64,000 nt of DNA from Deinandra increscens subsp. villosa (Eukaryota > Streptophyta > Magnoliopsida > Asterales > Asteraceae). Position numbers and translations under genes: made by a program. The DNA is taken from contig JBCNJP010000020.1 in NCBI GenBank assembly GCA_039602395.1, positions 25,088,483 through 25,152,482 on the forward strand, read 5' to 3'. Below are positions 1-11,600 of this stretch, piece after piece; within the stretch, counting starts at the first letter, position 1, and each line of letters starts with the position of its first letter. A model generated the notes under the pieces. The model did no database searches. It worked only from the letters and a program-made list of their open reading frames with translations, and had not been told where the DNA came from.

Positions 1-1083
1 AAATTACAAATGGTGGACGCTCCATTTAGATGGGCCAGTCGCGACATGATGGATATCAATAAAGCAGGGTGAGGACCAAGTAAGCACATGACCTGCATGC
101 AGACCACGTTCTTGTTTATTCTTCTTTTAAGTTTATTTGTCTTCATTCATTTTCCTTTCCATGCCTTTAATATTTTCTTTTACGTGTATTCAGGTAATAG
201 CCTAAATGTAGGAGTGTAGGTTTCAGTTTTTAATTTCCTCTCTATGTATTCTGATCGAGAAGGCAGAAAGGGACAGAGAGAGTTTTGATATGAAATCTAT
301 TTTGTTATCTCTGAAATTGTGAGATTAACATTTATCCTTTGCTACATTAATTTTGGCAAATTAAGTGGTGATCTAAGGTCCTAATTCCTACTAAGTGGCG
401 TATCTGTATCTTAGTTTTGAATTTGGTTTAGCCCTATGAAGATCTAGAGTGGTGCAGCTGTATCTCAAGAGATTCATAGCCAGTTTACTCATCTAATTGC
501 CGAATTTGGTGAAGTATTTGTTTCACCTTCTGGGCAGATATATAACAGGTATATAAATACTAATACAGTCAGATTCATTTTCAAAGAAATACAATACATT
601 ACTTCAAGTAACATTATTGTGTGTTAACTATTAACATAAGATTACTCACCCATTAGGACAAAGTCTCGGTTTCTTATCAAAAATAATTTCCGTCTTAAAC
701 TTCATTCTCACACGTGTTGTGTTATCAGAGGTAGGTTTACCCATTTAACTAAAAACGGGTCCATTGGGATATAAATTATCTCCAAACTCCAACCATCCAG
801 ATGAGTAAATTTTAGAAGCTTAGCTAAAAACTAAACAGTTTGAAGTCACCAGAAGTGTATTCAAATGCCCAGAACCTCCTAATCGCTTTATGAAAAAATC
901 AGATTGCTATTAAGTGGCATGTCATTAATTGTCTATTGAATTAAAGAAAAAAAAAAGATCAGAAAAGCGTTAATGAGTTAGCTAAACCCAGCCAGTTTGA
1001 TTCATTGCCCAACTCATCTGAATTGCATGTTTTGCCACATCTACAGAATACAAACAGTTTGGAGGGGACAAGAAAACATATAG
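1..1083 (+). CDS. 3' exons of an unrecognised gene (partial, tentative)
   Basis: An open frame runs from base 1 (KLQMVDAPFRWASRDMMD...) to a good donor, GTGAGG, at 69. A second open stretch, about 450-548, reads SQEIHSQFTHLIAEFGEVF and ends at AACAG/GTATAT. A third possible exon, 1047-1083, follows CTACAG and ends IQTVWRGQENI-stop. The three pieces join in matching phase (2, 2, then 1 base), which is the main support. Alternatively, frame 1 simply stops at 70-72 (TGA) and the rest is 3' UTR. I do not recognise the family. The gene starts outside the window, so the upstream part is missing. The third exon is the weakest part of the model. Confidence 0.35.
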
Positions 1084-1210
1084 GAGGGTAACAGTAACTC
1101 AAAATATAGAAAGTGGTTTCCAGTCTCCATGAGGAACCAGAACTTGTTAAGAAAATTTATAAATTATCATTCTTTAGAGTAAAATGCCGTGAGATGTGTA
1201 TTGAGTATGG

Positions 1211-1459
1211 CTACATGAAATACCATAAAAAATAGCCATTCCAGTTTAAACCAAAACATAAGGTCCATAGAATTAACCTGGCTAGACGAGTGTAGAACAA
1301 CTGCTTGGACAACTCACTGCATTTCTCAACAGTTGCTGGCTCTTGAACATACTGCTTGTTCTGCTCCATTAGCTGCTTGTAGTAAGCAGTACCATGTTTG
1401 GACAAAAATTGTGATGCCTGACCGGCCTTAGACTGCAATTGCTTCAATTTTGATGCCAT
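1211..1459 (-). CDS. mitochondrial ATP synthase subunit g, N-terminal half only
   Basis: The frame starts at 1459 with MASKLKQLQSKAGQASQF and continues through NKQYVQEPATVEKC and SKQLFYTRLA. This matches the N-terminal half of plant ATP synthase subunit g, a small membrane-sector subunit of the mitochondrial F1Fo complex, close to Arabidopsis At2g19680 as I remember it. Coding homology ends at 1278, at a CAG/GTTAAT donor; reading through adds a tail that resembles no part of the family and stops at 1211. Upstream, a 5' UTR exon appears to end at 2369 (CGAG/GTAAAC) and an intron runs to about 1480, so the copy is not processed. The expected C-terminal exon, a hydrophobic stretch of about 60 residues, was not found between 1 and 1277. 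It may be outside the window or lost. Confidence 0.6.
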   Translation of the reverse strand: MASKLKQLQSKAGQASQFLSKHGTAYYKQLMEQNKQYVQEPATVEKCSELSKQLFYTRLARLILWTLCFGLNWNGYFLWYFM

Positions 1460-2499
1460 CTGATCTGCAATTGGCACCTAGTATAGTGAATTCAGCAACC
1501 AAACATGAAACAATAAAAAAATACTATTTGCAAGCAACACAAAATATTCATCTCTCAAACACTTAACATCTTCAATGATGAATGTTCAAAGACGTAAAGA
1601 TAAAATAAACAAATGCAACAGAAAACCATGAACGGAGACTACCAAAATCAAACCATTTAGCACTGCAACTAGCAGGTAACCCCCAACTACTAATTTCACT
1701 GTTAATACAAAGCAGTAAGACTCAATAGAACTATAGCAGATATCAAAGCTAAGAAACATTCACTTCATTTTCTTATGAATAAACAAAACAATAAAAATGA
1801 GTAAATGACATTACTGACAGGAACATGATTTCTCAGGTCAAGAAAGTTCCTTTCTGCAATACCATATAAACCAAAAGGCTACATTTCTAGATTTAAACTA
1901 ACAAGAAAAGCGTGTTTGCACTTTGCAGTATCAATGTTGCAAAATCACTACTAACAAATATCACTTTCCATTTGTAACACTCATTCAGTCATTCCTAACA
2001 CTACTTCTTCCACAATCGACTCCCCTTCACATCCTTCATGCATACTCAAATTCAAATTAAGCTAACTCTATCCTAATTCATAACCATGAGTAACCTGTCA
2101 ATCGAGCCTCAAACACGAATCAAGTTCAAAACTCGCAGTGAACATTGGCTATGATTAAAACCCTAAAACGCAATCAAGTCGCTTAAGAAAACACAGATCC
2201 ACAAACCGACAACGTTCATAATTCATGAAACAAACAAGAGTGCAAAGTGTATACAACGAATATAGGATGCGTCGCCCCAATAGATCGATCTAAGAAAATC
2301 GTATAAAACAAAACCATAAAAGGCGAAAAGTGAAGTGATGAGAATCAGATGAAGAGAGAGCGTTTACCTCGAATCAAAAAGTGGTGAGAGCGGAGCGAAT
2401 TGCTTCTCTCACCGATCAACCTGTAAACGTCCCCGAGAGAGAAGCTTTGAACTTGTGCGAGCAGAGGATGGTTGTGGGGGAACGATGACAAATTGATTT

Positions 2500-3972
2500 T
2501 ATTAGGGTTTAGTTTCTAGTGTTTACTAATTACTATACTTAAATTGAATATATGGGTTTAATAATGGATACAAAATTTGTCGCTCCTTAAATTCATTTAT
2601 TTATTTGCTTTTTACGGTTAAGCCACACACTTTTATGAAAGGCAATTTAAACTACGTATCAACAATGATAACAAGTTATCACTATCTACGTGTTGTTGTT
2701 GTGGGCGTTTATAACTCAACATAATGAGAACGAAAAAGTTATACACCTAAAAGTAATAAACACATTCATGTAAAACACAAAAGCTATACAAAAAAAGGTA
2801 ACGGTGTGAAACTAAACTAAAACAAAGAAAATAACTACACGCAAACAATTAAAAAACTATACATCGAAATGTAACGGTGTATAACTAAATTAAAAGAAAG
2901 TAAAAAAGAACATGCGAACATCCTAAAATTCTACAACAAAAAGTCACATTGTAAAACTAAACAAAACCTTAAAAAAATACACATGACAGTGCCACGCAGA
3001 CCACCTAGGTGGTTGTCACGTGGGATTTACTCTAACGAAGGGGGTTTGAATTTGTATAGTATATAATGAGTCAGATTATGCCACATTAGCAGCCATCAAC
3101 AATAAGAATGAGTTTTTTCATCTTTTCAACAAAACACTCTGAATGTGTACATTTGGAGAATCATTCATTCTTTTGGTATCGAACTAACACTTCACATTTA
3201 AAACCTAATTCTAAAATCTACTCAATGCTTATTTCACGGGTCTTAAACTTTGACGATAATTTAAATGAAGATATATAGAGTATTAGACTAGAATTCCAAC
3301 GACTCCTTACATAGTTAGCGTCTTAAACCATAATTCCTAGAATTTATGTCGTGTGGCATAGAACAAAACAGTAGCTCCAAAAGACACGGTGGTCTTGAAG
3401 CTATGAGATACCACGTGGGGGAGTCAACACGTGGATCAAAAGCCGTGTGGTAACATGGTGGTGATGGTGGGGCGTTCCGTGTGGATCACACTGCGTGATA
3501 GTGTGATAGTCTGGCCCATAACACACGGTTTGTAAAAATGCTTGAAAATGTGGTTAATTTCACTTCGGATTGAAGAAAAGGTGCTCAATGATGGAGATAA
3601 AGCTATGTTGCAACAGAGTGTTATAGAATTTATTACAAAAACACATAGACATATGAATGCAAGGACAAATGGGCTTGACTCTGGGATGAGGCTATGTTCA
3701 ATCTCTATGTAGAACAATGAAAAAAGGTCGTCGGGGGTTTCCATACACGGTTTGGTTAAACGGACTCCAAAGAATATGAATCGAGTTGTATGGAACTGGT
3801 AAGTAGCTTAGAAATCAATCTTAACGGAAACAACTTACATTGAACTCAAATGGATATGTATAACTTTCTATTAGAGAGGCATTTCATGTTCTAGCTTTTT
3901 CCTTTGTAAAGTGAGAGATCCATTAAAACACATTTATCTCGCTAGTGTCAAAAACGCTATTCCCTTCTATGA
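2500..3972. other. intergenic DNA, no gene seen
   Basis: AT-rich spacer. The part at about 2640-2960 carries diverged repeats of a 'tatacatcgaaatgtaacggtg' type phrase. No protein homology was recognised. A 102-codon minus-strand frame at 3436-3744 looks fortuitous. Confidence 0.5.
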
Positions 3973-5830
3973 GAACCTTTCAGCTCGCTGGCTTTGCTTA
4001 CGGTGGACTTCTCCAACGCGTTTAACGTGGTGGATAGATCGGCCTTACTCCGGGAGGTGCGATTAAGGTGTCCATCTATATCTCCATGGGTCGACTTTCT
4101 TTACGGTCAGTCTGCGCGGCTATACTTAGGGGGAGATCATATTTGGGCCACTACTGGGGTGCAACAGGGAGACCCTTTGGGCCCTCTCCTGTTTGCCCTT
4201 GTTCTTCACCCCCTTGTGCACCAGATTTGGGAAAAATGCCGCCTCCTCCTCCACGCGTGGTACCTTGACGATGGCACTCTCATTGGGGATTCCGAGGAAG
4301 TGGCCAAAGATTTGCGGATTATTTCGGAGACCGGCCCCTCCCTGGGCTTGCAACTCAATATCAAGAAGACGGAGCTGTTCTGGCCGTCTTGCGATGGGAG
4401 GAAGGATCGGCCGGGCCTCTTCCCCTCGGGCATCAGTAGGCCGGCCCTAGGGGTAAAGCTCCTTGGGGGGGCAGTCAGCAGGGATGGTGGGTTCATTGAG
4501 GGGTTGGCGTCCAAGAGGGCTTCTAACGCTGCCGCTCTAATGCACCTCCTTCCCAAGATTCGGGACCCGCAATGCGAACTCCTCCTGCTTCGCTCTTGCA
4601 TGGGTGTTGCCAAGCTCTTTTTCGGCCTGCGGACCTGTCCCCCCGCCCACATGCAAGGGGCGGCCTCCTGCTTTGATCAGACCCTGCGCGAGACAGTTGA
4701 AAACATTGTGGTCTGTGGCGGGGCTTATTTTGGGGACCTTCAGTGGCGGCTCGCTTCCCTACCTATCCGGCACGGAGGGCTCGGGGTTTCTTCGGCTATG
4801 GAGGCCTCGTCTTATGCGTTTGTAGCGTCCAGGGCCCAATCCTGGGGGCTGCAGGACCACATCTTGCGGGAGAGCGGGGTCTGTGGAATGGACTCGGATT
4901 ATACTTTCGCTCTGGCGGCCCTGCGTGACATCATACCGGGTTTTGATCTTAGCGGTTTCTCTGACAAGGACACCGCCCCCCCAAAACCCCAAAATGTTTT
5001 GGCGAATGCCCTTTCCAGCAAAATCGTGTTGGATATGGAAACCCGGTTTAATATGAATGCTAGGCAAAAAGCGGTGTGGAGCTGTCTTCGTCAACCACAT
5101 GCCCAAGATTTCCTCCATGCTCTCCCCATTGACGGGCTCGGGCAGCGCATGTCGTCGGTCGAATACCGATCTATCCTCAAGTACCGGCTTATGATACCCC
5201 TCTTTCCCGCGGACGAGAAGTGCCATGTCTGCCGCAAGGCGTGTCTGGACTCGTTTGGGGAGCACGCGGTTCACTGTAAAGATCTCCCGGGGTTCAAATA
5301 CCGTCATGACTGGGTTCGGGATGTGCTTTTTGACATTTTTAGAAAGGCTGGGATTTCAGCCAAGAAGGAAGCCCCCGTCAACTTCTTAACTGACCCAAAA
5401 GAGGGGCGTTCGACCCTTAGACCGGCGGACATCCTGGTGTTTGGGTGGTCAAGGGGGAAGCACGCTTGCATCGATCTGACTGGGGTCTCTCCCCTTGTGG
5501 GCTTTGGCTCTGGAGTTTTTACGGCTGGGCAGGCTGCCGCTAAGGCGGCTGTAGGTAAGGTGGACAAACACGAGAAGGCATGTCTCGAGAATCAGCATGT
5601 GTTTGTTCCCTTTGCTTTTGACACTTTCGGGCACCTCGCGTCAGAGGCTGCGGACACGCTCGGGCGGATCCAGAAGGTTATGAATGGACATGTAGTGACT
5701 CCTAGAGCTAAGAAACTTGCCTTTATCCGCTTAGGTTTTGCTATTCAAAAAGGGCTTGCGGCGCAGTTTGTTGCCCGCTTGCCCCGTATGTTGGACTGAG
5801 TTGTAACCTTTATTTTGGCTGTTTAATTAA
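3973..5830 (+). mobile_element. 5'-truncated non-LTR retrotransposon with restriction-like endonuclease
   Basis: The element is open from base 3973, just after a TGA, but homology starts inside the reverse transcriptase palm, so the 5' part is missing, as is usual for non-LTR insertions. Composition changes sharply: the body is strongly GC-rich (about 67% in 4381-4440 by hand count) while flanks are AT-rich. The 3' end is probably near 5830, where the sequence turns to TTTAATTAAAAATATT; I could not define a poly-A tail or target duplication. The domain layout (RT, zinc knuckle, restriction-like endonuclease) is that of R2-like site-targeting elements rather than the APE-type L1 and RTE elements usual in plants. 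Confidence 0.75.
3994..5799 (+). CDS. reverse transcriptase plus R2-type endonuclease, 601 codons open
   Basis: Visible motifs, numbered from codon 3994: RT motif A (VDFSNAFN, Asp5), motif B (GVQQGDPLGPLLF), motif C (YLDD, residues 90-93), then GLQLNIKKTE. The C-terminal half has a zinc knuckle C410-x2-C413-x10-H424-x3-C428, an RHD triplet at 437-439 (R2 proteins have RHN here), and RPAD at 476-479 with Asp494, which fits the RPD-x(12-14)-D signature of restriction-like endonucleases. RT domains before motif A and any N-terminal DNA-binding fingers are absent. The first codon is TTG and is only a frame boundary; no true start remains. Absence of stops over 1.8 kb suggests recent insertion. 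Similar proteins occur in other plant genomes as far as I recall. Biological expression is doubtful. Confidence 0.75.
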   Translation: MLTVDFSNAFNVVDRSALLREVRLRCPSISPWVDFLYGQSARLYLGGDHIWATTGVQQGDPLGPLLFALVLHPLVHQIWEKCRLLLHAWYLDDGTLIGDSEEVAKDLRIISETGPSLGLQLNIKKTELFWPSCDGRKDRPGLFPSGISRPALGVKLLGGAVSRDGGFIEGLASKRASNAAALMHLLPKIRDPQCELLLLRSCMGVAKLFFGLRTCPPAHMQGAASCFDQTLRETVENIVVCGGAYFGDLQWRLASLPIRHGGLGVSSAMEASSYAFVASRAQSWGLQDHILRESGVCGMDSDYTFALAALRDIIPGFDLSGFSDKDTAPPKPQNVLANALSSKIVLDMETRFNMNARQKAVWSCLRQPHAQDFLHALPIDGLGQRMSSVEYRSILKYRLMIPLFPADEKCHVCRKACLDSFGEHAVHCKDLPGFKYRHDWVRDVLFDIFRKAGISAKKEAPVNFLTDPKEGRSTLRPADILVFGWSRGKHACIDLTGVSPLVGFGSGVFTAGQAAAKAAVGKVDKHEKACLENQHVFVPFAFDTFGHLASEAADTLGRIQKVMNGHVVTPRAKKLAFIRLGFAIQKGLAAQFVARLPRMLD

Positions 5831-6974
5831 AAATATTAGATTTCATATCTTCATTCTCACGCGTAGGAAAAGGGACCTAAATAGTGGGCTTCTGGGGTAA
5901 GTGTGTGGTCATTCAATTGGATGTGTGGATCACCTTCTAACTAGCACCCCACTATTGCAAGGAGATTATTTTATTTTATTTTATTAATTTTTTTTTGAAT
6001 TTACTATGCTACATGCCAGTTCTCACAGTTGACCAGAAACAAAATGAAAGTTGTTGCGTCAATGGTTAATGACTTCAAATCTCATTGTACTTCCCGTTAA
6101 GATTCATTTCTAATCCCAACCATAACTTTTGGAACCGTTAATGGAGAAACTTCAAACCCATCTAAAAAAAAGTTATAAGGGGTGGTTGGGGATTGATCAG
6201 TGGAGATCGTTTTATAAGGTGAAGGGAAGAAAATCCTTCTGCTGCTGACACAAGAAATTCCTCATCTCTTGTTGACAGACATATTAATTACTATACTCCT
6301 TCCATGAATGATTGATGTTCATTTTTTTGATGATGAAAGAATTGGTTACTAAAGCTTTGCAAACTGTTGCAGGAAAGGAAGGTGAGAAGAAAAAATTAGA
6401 TGGAAGGTAAGGAGAAGATTCAAACATAGCCAGCCGGTCTATTCAAACATAGCCAGCCGGTCTGCTCCTCGATATCGACTCGCTTAAAGCATGAAACAAG
6501 TCGAGCTTAAACGAGTCCGAACTCGATCTTCACATACAATGCTTGACAAAGCTTTTAGAGTCTACTGAACGTCTGAACATATTATTTATATATAGTGACT
6601 TTTAGTTAGCATAATAACAACGTGCTTACGTTATAAATAAATATTATTATATATAAAATTATAATATAAAATATCTAAATAATGATTATTTTGTTATATG
6701 TAAAATAATCATATATAAACACATAAAATAATTAAATAATAAAGGAGTGGAGCCCGATTTTTGGATATAGAATCAAGCTCAAGTTTCAAAATTTATTAAC
6801 AAGCTGAGCTCGAGTTTAGATACAAAAACTTGAAATGAACCAAGATCAACTTTTGTCAAACATGGGCTTGACTCCGCTCGTTTATACATTGATACCCTTA
6901 CTTAGGAGCAGAACACAAGAGGTCAAAGTAGTAAAAGAAGTTATGAGCTAATAGAAACAACTTATACAGATTGA
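5831..6974. other. intergenic DNA with a diverged hAT-like MITE
   Basis: No gene is seen. About 6470-6900 carries phrases such as AGTCGAGCTTAAACGAG and CCGCTCGTTTATAC that resemble a decayed member of the GAGCCGAGCT-rich hAT-like family present at 52390-52802. The left end is not clear. Confidence 0.35.
6418..6463. repeat. 23-bp perfect tandem duplication
   Basis: The unit ATTCAAACATAGCCAGCCGG plus TCT is present twice in a row (6418-6440 and 6441-6463). Confidence 0.9.
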
Positions 6975-7198
6975 AGGTCCTCAAAAATATATTTTTAATG
7001 CATAAAACATTCTCAATCACTTTATTCAAAACATTGACTATTATTAAACCAATATAGGTTTTGTAGTCAAATTTAAAACAACTAAGAGGTCCTCAAAAAT
7101 ATATTTTTAATGCATAAAACATTCTCAATCACTTTATTCAAAACATTGACTATTATTAAACCAATATAGGTTTTGTAGTCAAATTTAAAACAACTAAT
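6975..7198. repeat. 112-bp tandem duplication
   Basis: Two consecutive copies of a 112-bp unit starting AGGTCCTCAAAAATA (6975-7086 and 7087-7198), identical by eye apart from the last bases. It lies about 120 bp upstream of the copia insertion. No coding content. Confidence 0.9.
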
Positions 7199-7317
7199 TG
7201 TATACTAAAAAAGGTTAAAATGCCTGGGTTTTGAGTCAACACATCCTAGCAAGTTCAAATTGACCCGTTGACCCAACCCACTGGTTTTGCTACATTTACA
7301 ATAGCTTTTGAACATAG

Positions 7318-7574
7318 TGTTAGAAAGTTAATTCCAAATTTAGCAACTAGCTAAATGTTCAGGGACTGAATGTGACAAATAATTAGATTAGTTTGTTAAG
7401 TTTGTTTATTACCGTTGTTTAGAGATTATGTCACTGGTTCTATATAATGATGAGCCGGGTTAGTTGTTAGGTTGTTGTATTAGCTTATCTACTTCCATAA
7501 TCAATAAAAATTAGTTAGTTGTCTCCTTCGATTGTTCATGTGGATTCAATCTCAGATCCATAATTTAGCTTTGA
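7318..7574 (+). repeat. 5' LTR of copia element
   Basis: Begins TGTTAGAAAG and ends CTTTGA. Contains TATATAATGA as a likely TATA box at about 7440-7450 and AATAAAAA near 7503 as a likely polyadenylation signal. Pairs with 12134-12390. Confidence 0.92.
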
Positions 7575-7576
7575 TT

Positions 7577-7588
7577 TGGTATCAGAGC
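7577..7588 (+). other. primer binding site, initiator tRNA-Met type
   Basis: TGGTATCAGAGC two bases after the 5' LTR is the standard plant copia primer site complementary to the 3' end of initiator tRNA-Met. Confidence 0.9.
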
Positions 7589-7769
7589 CTGGTATCGTGA
7601 GATTTGAACTCCGATTGAAGGAGAATTTGGGTTTTTTTTTGTTCATCATCTCCGGCGAGTAGAGGATCCATGATCCTCTCATTGCACAGCGAAAATTCAT
7701 CGGTTCCTAACGTCTTCACCTCGGAGATCATCACCAAGAAGGTCTGCCTCACCTGATATTCGTGTCACA

Positions 7770-8654
7770 ATGGGAGATACAAATGCGAATCGAAATCAGG
7801 TACGAGATAACTACACTACAATTCCCCTTCAGTGCCCGATTTTGACGCAAACAAATTATTCAATTTGGGCGATCAAGATGAAGGCTATATTCAATGTACA
7901 TGGGCTATGGGAGGTTGTAACTGCGGCTGAAGGAATTGCTGTGGACCAGAAGAAGAACAGTGCTGCTGTGGCGTACCTGTTTCAATCTCTACCTGAAGAT
8001 CTCATTCTCCAAGTTGCAAATGTGGAAACTGCAAAAGAGATATGGGATGCAATTAAGACTCGGTTTGTGGGGGTGGATAGAGTGAAGAAAGCAAGGCTGC
8101 AAACATTGAAAAGTGAGTTTGCTGCCTTGAAGATGAAGGAAAATGAGAGTGTGGATGAATTTGCTGGAAAGATAAGTGCATTGGCCACAAGATCATCAAA
8201 TTTGGGGTCTACAATGGAAGATGCAGTGTTAGTAAGAAAGCTATTGGATAGTGTACCAGAGAAATTTGTTCAAATAGTGGCATCTATTGAACAATTTGTT
8301 GATCTTGATGCCCCTGTGTATCAAGAGATAGTGGGAAGGCTTAAAGCTTTTGAGGAAAGGATATGCTCAAAAGGAAAGACCACTGCAGGGAAGGAAGAAG
8401 AACTTCTTCTGAGTTACACTGAATGGCAGGCTAGGCACAAGGAGTCTATGGCAAAGAAAAAGAAATGGGAGAAGAACAAGAAACCAGGAAAACAGGATGC
8501 TGATATATCAAAAGGCAATAAAAAATTCAAAAGGAATGAAGGTAAAGGTGCGTTTAAAGGTAAGAAAGATAAGTCTAACATAAAGTGTTTTAAGTGTGAC
8601 AGGTTGGGACACTATGCAAGTGAGTGCCCTCAGAAGAAAGCAAAGGAAGAATAG
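7770..8654 (+). CDS. copia Gag with zinc knuckle
   Basis: Starts MGDTNANRNQ and contains the plant copia gag region (TNYSIWAIKMKAIF near residue 30, then the retrotran_gag-type helices), a lysine-rich stretch, and a CCHC knuckle at 8586-8627 (CFKCDRLGHYASEC). Gag packages element RNA into virus-like particles. In intact relatives gag and pol form one polyprotein; here a TAG at 8652 closes the frame just after the knuckle, so only Gag (294 residues) could be made without readthrough. Confidence 0.88.
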   Translation: MGDTNANRNQVRDNYTTIPLQCPILTQTNYSIWAIKMKAIFNVHGLWEVVTAAEGIAVDQKKNSAAVAYLFQSLPEDLILQVANVETAKEIWDAIKTRFVGVDRVKKARLQTLKSEFAALKMKENESVDEFAGKISALATRSSNLGSTMEDAVLVRKLLDSVPEKFVQIVASIEQFVDLDAPVYQEIVGRLKAFEERICSKGKTTAGKEEELLLSYTEWQARHKESMAKKKKWEKNKKPGKQDADISKGNKKFKRNEGKGAFKGKKDKSNIKCFKCDRLGHYASECPQKKAKEE

Positions 8655-11600
8655 GCTAATTTTGTGCAATTTGAAGAGGATGAATGCCCTGAGTTGCTGT
8701 TTATCTCAAAGGATGAAGAAGATGGCAATACAGTTCTCTTGAATGAAACAAAAGTGAACCCTGCAAAATTCAACTCAGAAGATGGGAAAGAGGTATGGTA
8801 TTTGGACAATGGAGCTTCCAATCATATGACTGGTAATCTCTCTTTCTTTTCATTTTTAGATAAAAAGGTGACTGGGAATGTGAGTTTTGGTGATGGATCT
8901 AAGGTAGCCATCAAGGGAAAGGGTTCTGTTATATTGGAGGGACACTCCAATGAACAGAGAATTTTAACTAATGTATACTACATACCTCATTTGAAGAGTA
9001 GTATACTTAGTTTGGGTCAAGCAACTGAAAATGGGTGTGAAATTAAAATGAAAAAGGACCTGTTGTGGTTATATGACAAAACAGGATAATTGATAATAAA
9101 AGTCAAGAGATCACCTAATAGATTCTATAAAATTGAATTGGGAATTGGGTCTCCATCCTGTTATCTATCAAAACTAGATGATATGGCTTGGCTATGGCAT
9201 GGTAGGTTAGGACACCTAAGTTTTCAAACTCTAGTAAATATGACTAAGAAAAATATGGTTATAGGGGTGCCTGAGATTAAAACTGAGAACCATATATGTG
9301 ATGCATGCCTGGCAGGAAAGCAAATTAGAGCTAGTTTTCCTAAGGAATCTAAGTATAGATCTAGCCATCCTCTTGAAATGATCTCAATGGATTTGTGTGG
9401 CCCCATAAGTCCTGAAACTAGTTCAGGGAATAGGTATTTCATGCTGCTTGTAGATGATCTATCTAGGTACATGTGGGTTTACATTATAAAGTCCAAGGAT
9501 CAAGCTTTTGACTGTTTTCAAAAGTTTAAGATGACTGTAGAAAATAAGTTTGAAAGGAAGATTAAATGTTTGAGGTCTGATAGGGGAGGGGAGTTTCTGT
9601 CTATAGAATTCACTAAGTTTTGTGAAGATAATGGGATAGAAAGGATGATGACTGCCCCTTACTCTCCACAGCAAAATGGGGCTGTGGAAAGAAGGAACAG
9701 AACCATCATGGATATGACTAGGAGCCTAATGAAAGCAATGAGTGTTAAGGATAGTCTATGGGCTGAGGGTGTTAGACACTCTGTGTATTTGCTGAATAGG
9801 CTGCCTACTAAAGCCTTAGAGAATCAGACCCCTTATGAAGCTATAACAGGCAGAAAGCCAAATCTAGCTCATATTAGAACTTTTGGTTGTGTAGGCCATG
9901 TGAAAGCTGTTAAACCAGGCTTGAAAAAGCTTGAAAGTAGGAGTCAACCAATGTTGTATCTAGGTGTTCAAGAAGGCTCTAAGGCACATAGAATGCTAGA
10001 TGTGAGTAGGCAGAAAATAGTGGTTAGCAGAGATGTTACTTTTGAAGAAAACAGGAAATGGTTTGAGTTAAAAGAACATAGAGTGACCACAGGTGAAAGT
10101 GGGAGGCCTAAGATTTCAGAGAAATTGGGTAATGTTCCTGATATCAATTGGGAACTAAGTAGTAATGAAGGTTCTGAGAGTGACAGTAATGATGATGCAG
10201 GATCTCATCATGGGTCATCTCATGATGGATCTCCAGAGACTCAGGAATCTGAGCAAATTACTCAGGAACCTGAGCAAGTTACTCAGGGAAATGCTGAAGC
10301 TAGGAGTACAGGAGTTAGGAAGTCTAGCAGAGTTCCTAGTGTTCCTACTAAGTTGCAGGACTATGTTTTAGACAATAGGTTGAAACAATTGCAACATAGG
10401 CAGGAAGAGTTGGAGTTAGTAAGATTGATGCTAGCTCAAGAAGAGGAGCCAATATGTTATAGAGAGGCTGAATCTCATGTTAAGTGGCAGCAGGCAATGA
10501 AAGATGAACTTAAGTCTATAGTGAAGAACAAAACTTGGAAACTGGTTGATCCACCGAGAAATTGCAAACCTATAGGTCTCAAATGGTTATACAAGATTAA
10601 GAAGGATGCTAAGGGTGATATAACTAAGTATAAGGCCAGGTTAGTTGCAAAAGGGTATTTTCAAGTGTATGGAGTAGACTATGAGTAGGTGTTTGCACCT
10701 GTTGCTAGAATAGATACTATTAGACTTATATTAGCATATGCTGCTAGAATGAGATGGAAATTGTACCACCTTTATGTCAAAACTGCCTTTCTGCATGGTG
10801 AGTTGAAAGAAAAAGTATTTGTTAAACAACCTGAAGGTTTTGAGATACCAGGAAGTGAGAATAAGGTGTACAAACTTGATAAAGCTCTCTATGGCTTGAA
10901 ACAGGCCCCTAGAGCCTGGAATCAGAAGCTCAATAGTGTATTAAAGGAAATAGGATTCACTAGGTGTAAGCATGAGCAGGCAGTTTATACTAGACTTAGA
11001 AAGGAATCTAGTCTAATTGTGGCTGTTTATGTTGATGATCTTCTTGTGACTGGAAGTAATGAGAAAGAGGTAGCAGTGTTTAAGTAGCAAATGCAACAAA
11101 GATTTGAAATGACTGATTTAGGTTTATTGAACTATTATCTTGGGATAGAGGTAAATCAGACAGAAAATGAAATTCAAATTAAGCAAAGTGCTTATGCTAA
11201 GAAAATAGTTAAGTTGGCAGGTTTGGAGGATAGTAACCCATCTAAGATCCCTATGGAACCTGGTTTGAGGTTAAGGAAGGAAGAGGGTGGTGAGGTTGTG
11301 GATCCTACAAACTATAGGAGAATAATAGGGTCTTTGAGGTACTTAACACAAACTAGGCCAGACATAACTTTTGCTGTTGGATATGCTAGCAGGTTCATGC
11401 AGGAACCAAGGAAGGAGCATTTGCAGGCAGTCAAACACATTGTGAGATATGTCAATGGTACTATTGATCATGGCTTGGTGTACAAAGCTGGAATAAAGGA
11501 AGGATTAGTGGGGTATAGTGACAGCACACATAGTATGGGAAGTGAAGATGGAAAAAGCACTTCAGGAAATGCTTTTTACTATAATGGGTCACTCATTTCT

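Noticed and set aside
3436..3744. 102-codon minus-strand frame
   Set aside because: No recognisable domain, odd composition and no neighbouring exon signals; looks fortuitous.
4206..5307. Long minus-strand frames opposite the reverse transcriptase
   Set aside because: Shadows of a GC-rich coding strand; the plus-strand frame has the RT and endonuclease motifs.
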